Both the position numbers and the translations under genes were made by a program. A model generated the notes under the pieces. The model saw only the letters and a list, made by a program, of their open reading frames with translations, ran no database searches and had not been told where the DNA came from. Below are positions 26,821 to 32,045 of a stretch of 32,045 nucleotides of DNA, in pieces. The stretch is taken from the NCBI RefSeq assembly GCF_000764655.1, contig NZ_JRGL01000136.1:1-32045 (forward strand), read 5' to 3'. Every line of letters starts with the position of its first letter. The first letter of the stretch is position 1. The stretch comes from Aeromonas aquatica (GTDB lineage Bacteria; Pseudomonadota; Gammaproteobacteria; Enterobacterales; Aeromonadaceae).

Positions 26821-28838
26821 CAGACCTTGTCCGTCAGCTGGTCCGGAACTCCGGCCGACTCCAATGCGCGAAGGAATTCAGACAGAGCCGTCTTGACCTC
26901 GGCATCCTTGTCGATGAGCTGTACGAGCGTCACCAGCGTCGGCATCAGCGGGGTGACCTCGACTTCCTCCCCCTTGAACCCGGTCTTGCGTTGCCATGGC
27001 TTGTCGCCGCTGCTGACAAGGCGGATTGAAGTTCTGTCCTTCTTTGCAGCCGGGGCCGGAGCAGGTGCCGCCACGGGAGAACCTCCCGCTGCTGTCGTCG
27101 GAGGCAAGAAGCCGCCTGGCGCTGGTGTGCCGGCCGGCGACACAGTCTTGCCGCCTCCTTTCGGAGTCGGCGCAGCTTTTTCCTTTTTGTTGTACCGGGA
27201 GCGGGCTGCTGCGCGAGGGCTCTTCAGCAGGTCTCCGAGGGGCTTGGTGATCGCAAAGGGCAGGCGAATGAGCTGCTTGCTGATATCTACCTGCAACTGC
27301 TCATCAGCCAGCCTGTCGAAGTCGACTGCGACACGAATCAGCTTGGTGTGCTCATCCTTGGCGAAGAGATCTTCCCAGCCGCCCCATTTGATAAGACGGT
27401 CAAGTCGATAGAAGTACAGGCCCTGAGCATCGTTTGCGCGGCCATTCAGGGAGTGGCGGTCGCGTTCGACGCGTTGTTCCAGCGGCGGCAGATCCTTGAT
27501 GTATTCGTCGAACTCTTCCTCATTTGGCGTGACGTACGCACGAACATAGAGGGTAGGCGTCTTGTCCGGAGAAGCGCCGGGAAGCTCGATGCGATGCTGG
27601 TCGTACTCTTTCGTCAGCGGGTGTCCCATAGGGTTGTTGGCACGCAGAACGTCATCGTTCAGCCGGATGACTACCTTCTCGCGCCCGCGCGCCTTGCCTT
27701 CAAGATACCGGTGGAAGACCAGTTCGAGGTGTGACTTGATGGCAGCGAGTTCCTGCGCGTAGGGAGAATCTGCCCTGCCTCTCGCAGGCTCCATCGAGGG
27801 GCGCATCTGCGTGAGCAGCACGGCCGAGCCCGAGTCGCCGATGTCCACTGCCGAGGCATGCTCGGGAGCTACCGGGTCGCTCAGAAGCTCCCAGCGGCGC
27901 GTCTTGGCAAGATGGTCCTTGTCCCAGGTGAGTGTCGTGCTCTCGTTTCCGGCAGCTTTCGATACGACCGTCAGTCGATCGGCCTGGGACCAGGCCGCCC
28001 CCTTCAGCCCATAGCCGAACTTGCCCAGATCGCCGTCGTCATATTCTCGCTGGTGCCCGATCTTCATGGCGTCGCGCAGACCCGATGGAGTCATGCCTGT
28101 GCCGTCGTCGCGAATGCACATCCACCGGCCGCCCGCATTGGGATTCGGGAAGGTGATGTTGATCTCCCGAGCGCCATGCGACAGGCTGTTGTCCACCAGA
28201 TCGGCCACGGCGCTGGGCAGGCTGTGCCCGGCACGAGCCAGGATCTTGAAGAGACCGAGCGGGTCCGGTGCGGCGTCATCATCGTTGCGGTTGATGTCGT
28301 TTTCTTTTTGTGACGTCACGGACACTGTTTCTGCCTCCTTGAATAGCTGCGGGAAGTGATCCGAGAGCACTGCCTGGCAGTGCTGGCCTTCCTCACCGTA
28401 CAACGCAATCATTGCGGATTTGCCGAGCTGGGCGCTCTCCCCATGGCTCAGGATCGAAGAGCGGGCTGGGTGGTCTGCCGGGATGACAACCCAGGATGCA
28501 TTGGCCGGGGTGCTCGAGGCATCAACTACCATCGCGAACAGGACGCCTGGGTCGACGAAACTGTAGAAGGAGCTTTTCGGGCAATCGCCTTCGAATCTCC
28601 AATTTTTGTGCTGCCGCTTGAGCCATGAAGCAATCTCAACCACGGTGCCTTCGTCTTCGAGACGCCGGCAGGCGATAGGGATGGTGTCCGGGTTCTCTGC
28701 TGAAGGAAAAACTTTGCCGACGACGTCCCAGTCGAAGTTGATGGAACGCTGTTTGGCGCGTTCCTTTCCCTGGCGGCGGTACTCATGAAACATGCCGAGT
28801 TCGGAATGAGTCAGCAGTCGGAGAATGGTGAACTTCAT
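26820..28838 (-). CDS. GHKL/MORC-like ATPase of a restriction-modification system
   Basis: A 672-residue protein. Residues 1 to about 180 form an unassigned module (MKFTILRLLTHSELGMFHEY...). The GHKL ATPase domain follows: N-box VADLVDNSLSHGA (211-223), G1 DDGTGMT (244-250), G2 GKFGYGLKGA (272-281). An S5-fold domain carries a conserved-looking Lys521 in VDISKQLIRLP. Residues 555-600 are a Pro/Ala/Gly linker and the end is helical. In the family, ATP binding dimerises the head into a DNA clamp. Asp213 takes the place of the usual catalytic Glu. The ATG at 28838 overlaps the methylase stop (ATGA); an upstream frame to 28925 runs through the methylase gene and is not needed. Confidence 0.9.
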   Translation of the reverse strand: MKFTILRLLTHSELGMFHEYRRQGKERAKQRSINFDWDVVGKVFPSAENPDTIPIACRRLEDEGTVVEIASWLKRQHKNWRFEGDCPKSSFYSFVDPGVLFAMVVDASSTPANASWVVIPADHPARSSILSHGESAQLGKSAMIALYGEEGQHCQAVLSDHFPQLFKEAETVSVTSQKENDINRNDDDAAPDPLGLFKILARAGHSLPSAVADLVDNSLSHGAREINITFPNPNAGGRWMCIRDDGTGMTPSGLRDAMKIGHQREYDDGDLGKFGYGLKGAAWSQADRLTVVSKAAGNESTTLTWDKDHLAKTRRWELLSDPVAPEHASAVDIGDSGSAVLLTQMRPSMEPARGRADSPYAQELAAIKSHLELVFHRYLEGKARGREKVVIRLNDDVLRANNPMGHPLTKEYDQHRIELPGASPDKTPTLYVRAYVTPNEEEFDEYIKDLPPLEQRVERDRHSLNGRANDAQGLYFYRLDRLIKWGGWEDLFAKDEHTKLIRVAVDFDRLADEQLQVDISKQLIRLPFAITKPLGDLLKSPRAAARSRYNKKEKAAPTPKGGGKTVSPAGTPAPGGFLPPTTAAGGSPVAAPAPAPAAKKDRTSIRLVSSGDKPWQRKTGFKGEEVEVTPLMPTLVTLVQLIDKDAEVKTALSEFLRALESAGVPDQLTDKV

Positions 28839-30499
28839 TTCCTGCCCTCTATCGTCTTGATTTGTGATGGATCCAAATCGAACAATTCCACACGCATGTC
28901 CTGAGTCTCCGGTGCATCCAGGCACTCCCGCATTCCACGAGCGATGGCATAGGCAAAGAGTGGTGGCACGGCGTTGCCAATCTGCTTGAATGCCGGGTTC
29001 ATCGATCCTTTGAAAACAAAGCCGTCAGGGAATGACTGGAGCCGCGCAGCCTCACGGACGGTTATAGTACGTGCCTGTTTCGAGTCGAAGTGGATGTGGG
29101 AATAAGAGTCCTTGCCGAGGTGCGCCATCAGCGTACGTACCGGGGCATCGGCGCGGAGCTTCCACCACTTGTTCGGAAACTTTCCCGGGTCATACGGGAT
29201 GCGCCAGGACATGATGTATGTGCTGACGTCTGCGTTTCTCGGGTCGGTGGGCAAACCGAGTCTTCTGCGGTCGGCAAGCCAGTCCGCAATTTTCTGCTCT
29301 ACATAGGCATGTACCTGCGGGTACTCCCAGCCAGGCTGCATCTCGGCGAAGATCTTGTAGTCACGTGGCAGATATCGGAAAACGTGACCAGTCGTAGACC
29401 TAGTCGCAAATCCGTGCCACTCCCGCATCAGTCGCGAATAGGCAGTCGACGGTTTTTCTGCTGTGTACTCGACAGGTTCTGATGGGTCTTTCGCCCCGCG
29501 ACGAATGGCACCCGAGCGAAGCATTTCTTCAGCGTACAGGTGCGGCAGATCTGCCAGCGCATCAGAGGCCGATGTGGCCGCGGGAGAGTCGGGAGCTGGA
29601 TCGGGAATCCAGCGGTGGTGCGCCGAGCCTTCGGCTTTGATAACCCGCCTCGCAGCACTTTTGGAACTGGTGTAGCCGGATGGCAGAATCAAATGGTGCG
29701 TTGGCACAGGAAATCTTGGCTTGATGCCGGTCGAACGATGGAAGCCGATCAGAATCATCCGCTCCCGCATCTGCGGAACGCCGTACCAGACGGAATTCAG
29801 CAGTGTGTAGGCTACATCGTAGCCTTCTTCGGCAAGGCTTTTGGAAACGAGCTCGGCAACATTGGTGCCGCCATGGTTGAGGATGTCTGGCACGTTCTCC
29901 ATCAGAAGCGCAACAGGCTTTGTCGCCCGGATGAATGCGACGTAGCGCTCCCACAGGCTGACCCGTCCATCCACCAGGAAGGCTTGGTTTGCGGTCACCT
30001 CTTCACGCAAGCGGGCCTGCTCGCGGAGCTTAGCCCGGCCTACACGGGCGAACGCCTGACAGGGTGGCCCGCCGACGAGGACATCGATATGACGGTCCGT
30101 GGCACCCTGCAGCCCGAGAGCGCCGAAGACAGTGTCAGCGGTTTCGATTACCGCGTCGCGCGGGGCGTGGTGCGCTTCCTTGTCACCCCCGACCGAGTGC
30201 GAGCCGAAGTTGGCTCCGTGCGACTTCGCAGCCCACGGGTCCATTTCGATCGATGCGACCGGCGTAAATCCGGCGGTCAGGAAGCCAAGGGATATGCCGC
30301 CACAGCCTGCGAACATGTCCATGTAGCGGATTTCGCCGCCTTCCTGAATACGCCGCAGCTTGCTGCGGATCAGCTCGTCGTCTGGGGTCGAGGCGCGGGA
30401 ATTTTTGCCAGTCGAGGGGGACAGGTCTGCAGCAGGGGTAATGGGCTTTTCGTAGGTATTGCTGGGCTGCGATTTGCGCAGCTCGGTTTGGATGGACAT
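28835..30499 (-). CDS. C5-cytosine DNA methyltransferase
   Basis: A 554-residue m5C methyltransferase with the ten-motif order: motif I DMFAGCGGISLGF (61-73), motif IV GGPPCQAF with catalytic Cys147, motif VI ENVPDIL (201-207), motif VIII QMRERMILIGF, motif IX RTITVREAARLQSFP, motif X QIGNAVPP. The stretch between VIII and IX is about 220 residues, a large target-recognition domain, and there is a 55-residue N-terminal extension. The ATG at 30499 has GAGAG 7 bases upstream; a TTG at 30529 would add ten residues. It is the first gene of the operon and would protect host DNA from the downstream ATPase, helicase and nuclease. Its target sequence cannot be read from the protein. Confidence 0.95.
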   Translation of the reverse strand: MSIQTELRKSQPSNTYEKPITPAADLSPSTGKNSRASTPDDELIRSKLRRIQEGGEIRYMDMFAGCGGISLGFLTAGFTPVASIEMDPWAAKSHGANFGSHSVGGDKEAHHAPRDAVIETADTVFGALGLQGATDRHIDVLVGGPPCQAFARVGRAKLREQARLREEVTANQAFLVDGRVSLWERYVAFIRATKPVALLMENVPDILNHGGTNVAELVSKSLAEEGYDVAYTLLNSVWYGVPQMRERMILIGFHRSTGIKPRFPVPTHHLILPSGYTSSKSAARRVIKAEGSAHHRWIPDPAPDSPAATSASDALADLPHLYAEEMLRSGAIRRGAKDPSEPVEYTAEKPSTAYSRLMREWHGFATRSTTGHVFRYLPRDYKIFAEMQPGWEYPQVHAYVEQKIADWLADRRRLGLPTDPRNADVSTYIMSWRIPYDPGKFPNKWWKLRADAPVRTLMAHLGKDSYSHIHFDSKQARTITVREAARLQSFPDGFVFKGSMNPAFKQIGNAVPPLFAYAIARGMRECLDAPETQDMRVELFDLDPSQIKTIEGRK

Positions 30500-30623
30500 C
30501 CGGTATCTCTCATAGGGAATATGCGCCAAGACCAGCTGCGCGGAGCGCGGAACGACGGCGGTTCAGGCCTATTCATACCACGCGACGCAGCCCGGCTTTA
30601 CGAATCGTCAACCGGGCGCCAAA

Positions 30624-30649
30624 TGTTACATTATGTCAGAGTGTAATGA
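30624..30649. promoter_or_regulatory. Palindromic element upstream of the methylase operon
   Basis: GTTACATTATG and CAGAGTGTAA flank a short centre, giving TTACA...TGTAA about 125 bp ahead of the operon start. It may be an operator of the restriction operon, as these are often controlled, but no regulator gene is visible nearby. A -10-like CATAAT lies inside it on the minus strand without a good -35. Confidence 0.3.
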
Positions 30650-30889
30650 AAATACCGCGAGGTGTCGCCTGCGCAGGCTGCGTGAACCTTCATAATTAGC
30701 CAGCCTCAACCGGCGATAGAATGCCCTTAGCCTCAAGATTTCACGGGCAACGGGGTCCATCTCAACCTAAACGACGATATCTAGTCGCTTACCATTGCCT
30801 GATGAGGCAAAGCCTTCGCCCAGCCCTCCGGGACCTGCGAAGAAATCCACGATTTGAATCGGCTCGCGAAGCGGAAAAGCTTTTTCCAA
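30626..30889 (-). pseudogene. N-terminal remnant of a second C5-cytosine methyltransferase
   Basis: A TTG at 30889 with AGGA upstream opens LEKAFPLREPIQIVDFFAGP, then GGLGEGFASSGNGKRLDIVV, then an amber TAG at 30767-30769. The same frame then resumes at once with VEMDPVAREILRLRAFYRRL. This is the motif I / motif II start of a C5 methylase (DFFAGPGGLGEGF; VEMDP), different from the intact methylase here (DMFAGCGGISLGF). TAG probably replaced a serine codon. Similarity ends after about 65 residues and the frame closes at 30626. The catalytic PCQ part is gone. Confidence 0.85.
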
Positions 30890-30911
30890 GGAGGTATCCT
30901 GCGACAAAGCT

Positions 30912-30932
30912 GGCTGGTGGCTGGTGGCTGGT
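30912..30932. repeat. Three tandem 7-bp units
   Basis: GGCTGGT is repeated three times directly before the readable start of the AlbA_2 gene remnant. A 7-bp unit shifts frame, so the expansion may have helped break the gene's N-terminus. Confidence 0.8.
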
Positions 30933-31844
30933 GGCCGGGACGGGAAAGGTGCCTTGCCGCAGGATTTCTGGTCCAGCTATTCAGCTATGGCCAACAGTCG
31001 CGGCGGCTGAGTGATCCTTGGAGTCGCTGAGCAGGAGTGTACCTTCACCCCTGTCGGCCTCACCGAGTCGGAAAAGGTCAAGCAGGATCTATTCAATCAG
31101 CTCAACGATAGGGACAAGGTCAGCGTCAGCCTTCTCTCCGAGCAACATGTGCAGATTGTGCAACTGGCGGGTAAATCGGTGATTGCCATCCATATTCCAT
31201 CTGCGTCACGCAGACAGAAGCCGGTCAATCTGAAGAAAATACCGTTCGGGAATACCTATTTGCGTCTGCACGATGAGACCGTCAAACGCATGTTGGCCGA
31301 GCAACTCCATGACAGCCGAGATAGTGAGATCCTCTCCGAGCATTACCACTTTTCCGAGGATATTGACCTCGATAGCTTGGGGGTTTATCGCAATCTGCTT
31401 TCGGCCCACAACCCCCACCACGCCTATCTGGATCTCGATCTCTTCGAGTTTTTCAGGGTGATCGGCGGTTGGCGTAAGGATCGGGAAAATGGCAAGGAGG
31501 GTATCACCCTCGCCGGTGTGCTGATGTTTGGTCATTGGGAGGCCATTACCGCTGCCGCTCGAACTACTTTGTCGATTATCAGGAAAGGCCGGAAGCCAAA
31601 ACCGAAGCTCGCTGGGTGGATCGACTTGGTCTGGCAATCTGTTTGACTTCTACCGCAAGGCTTACCAGAAGCTGACCACGGATTTGAAGATCCCCTTCCA
31701 GTTGGTTGAAGGGCAGCGCAAGAGCGACACTCCGGTACATATCGCCTTATGTGAAGCGTTGGTCAACTACTTGGTCCATGCCGATTACTCGGAACGTGCC
31801 TCCGTGCTGGTGGTCAAGCGTCCCGATATGTACGGCTTTCGTAA
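30933..31844 (+). pseudogene. AlbA_2-domain ATP-binding protein, broken
   Basis: The frame reads GRDGKGALPQDFWSSYSAMA, NSRGG, TGA (31008-31010), then VILGVAEQECTFTPVGL, KIPFGNTYLRLHDETVKRML and LAGVLMFGHWEAITAA. This is the AlbA_2 (Schlafen-type) domain of proteins annotated as ATP-binding or RecG-like regulators. The TGA probably was TGG (Trp). Continuity then needs a frame change near 31555 (NYFVDYQERPEAKTEARWVD) and another near 31630 (WSGNLFDFYRKAYQKL). The front end is missing and an IS inserted at 31845, just after KRPDMYGFR. Related genes occur in restriction and defence islands. Confidence 0.88.
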
Positions 31845-32045
31845 GGCTCTGTCCCAATTACGTGTTGAAAGGCTAACCTTGAAGTAGGTCATCACCCTGA
31901 AGGCCACCATCATGGATACCCAAGCCTTTCAACACCTGCTGTCTCTCTTCCCACTGCTCACCTTGCGCCAGCGTCGTCTCGCACAACATGAACTCACAAC
32001 TCCCCATCCCATAACCTCGCTGGTCACCCAGTTGCCAGCTTGCCG
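31845..32045 (+). mobile_element. IS end, probable IS1595 family, right copy (partial)
   Basis: The tip GGCTCTGTCCCAATTACG begins at 31845, directly after the interrupted AlbA_2 pseudogene. The sequence matches the reverse complement of 1-153 with about five differences. The element reads out of the window. Confidence 0.78.
31912..32045 (+). CDS. IS transposase, N-terminal fragment (runs off right edge)
   Basis: The ATG at 31912 opens MDTQAFQHLLSLFPLLTLRQ and runs 44 codons to ...SLVTQLPAC at the edge, where the zinc ribbon of IS1595-like transposases would begin. Same protein as the fragment at 1-86. The catalytic domain is outside the window. Confidence 0.65.
   Translation, partial: MDTQAFQHLLSLFPLLTLRQRRLAQHELTTPHPITSLVTQLPAC

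Noticed and set aside
30912..30932. Short tandem units considered as a CRISPR array
   Set aside because: Seven-base units with no spacers and no cas genes; simple slippage repeat.
30721..31014. Rightward open frame of 97 codons between the two pseudogenes
   Set aside because: It is the antisense of the methylase remnant in its first half and an out-of-frame reading of the AlbA_2 remnant in its second half.

Overview
The window is a stretch of gammaproteobacterial chromosome of high G+C content, most likely Aeromonas. This rests on the gene set and order (coaBC-dut-slmA back to back with radC-rpmB-rpmG-mutM, then coaD and lipopolysaccharide inner-core genes), protein lengths matching the enteric homologues almost residue for residue, and a class II IlvC beside a divergent ilvY. 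The genus is an inference. Both ends of the window lie inside copies of one insertion sequence (probably IS1595 family) in inverted, outward-reading orientation. The two copies differ at about five positions, so they are separate insertions.

Positions 154-21670 are ordinary core chromosome. In order they hold the acetyltransferase gene pat, a 63-residue small gene, the divergent pair ilvY/ilvC, pgi, a small mechanosensitive channel gene (mscS), the leftward operon coaBC-dut-slmA, the rightward group radC, rpmB-rpmG, a membrane-anchored hypothetical and mutM, then a VirK/YbjX-family gene, coaD, and the inner-core LPS genes (a family 9 heptosyltransferase, waaE, waaF, waaA), and a secreted TPR protein. 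Convergent pairs share clear hairpin terminators. Two places are unusual: the ilvY 5' end and the slmA 3' end are each followed by a second, decayed copy of themselves.

From about 21,700 onward the DNA is accessory. A lone acidic hypothetical gene is followed by a decayed IS5 that cut off the tail of an unknown gene. Next comes an intact, tightly overlapping four-gene leftward operon (30499 down to 23556). It encodes a C5-cytosine DNA methyltransferase, a GHKL/MORC-like ATPase with a large unassigned N-terminal module, a Z1-type superfamily II helicase, and a PD-(D/E)XK nuclease-fold protein. This set matches a restriction-modification type predicted from comparative genomics (GHKL/MORC ATPase + Z1 + nuclease fold + methylase). 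The methylase would mark self DNA, and the ATPase, helicase and nuclease would form the restricting machine. It is the most interesting system here.

Upstream of that operon lie two gene ruins: the N-terminus of a second, different C5-methyltransferase with an in-frame amber codon, and an AlbA_2-type ATP-binding protein gene with a stop, two frameshifts and a terminal IS insertion. Together these suggest a defence island with turnover of restriction systems.
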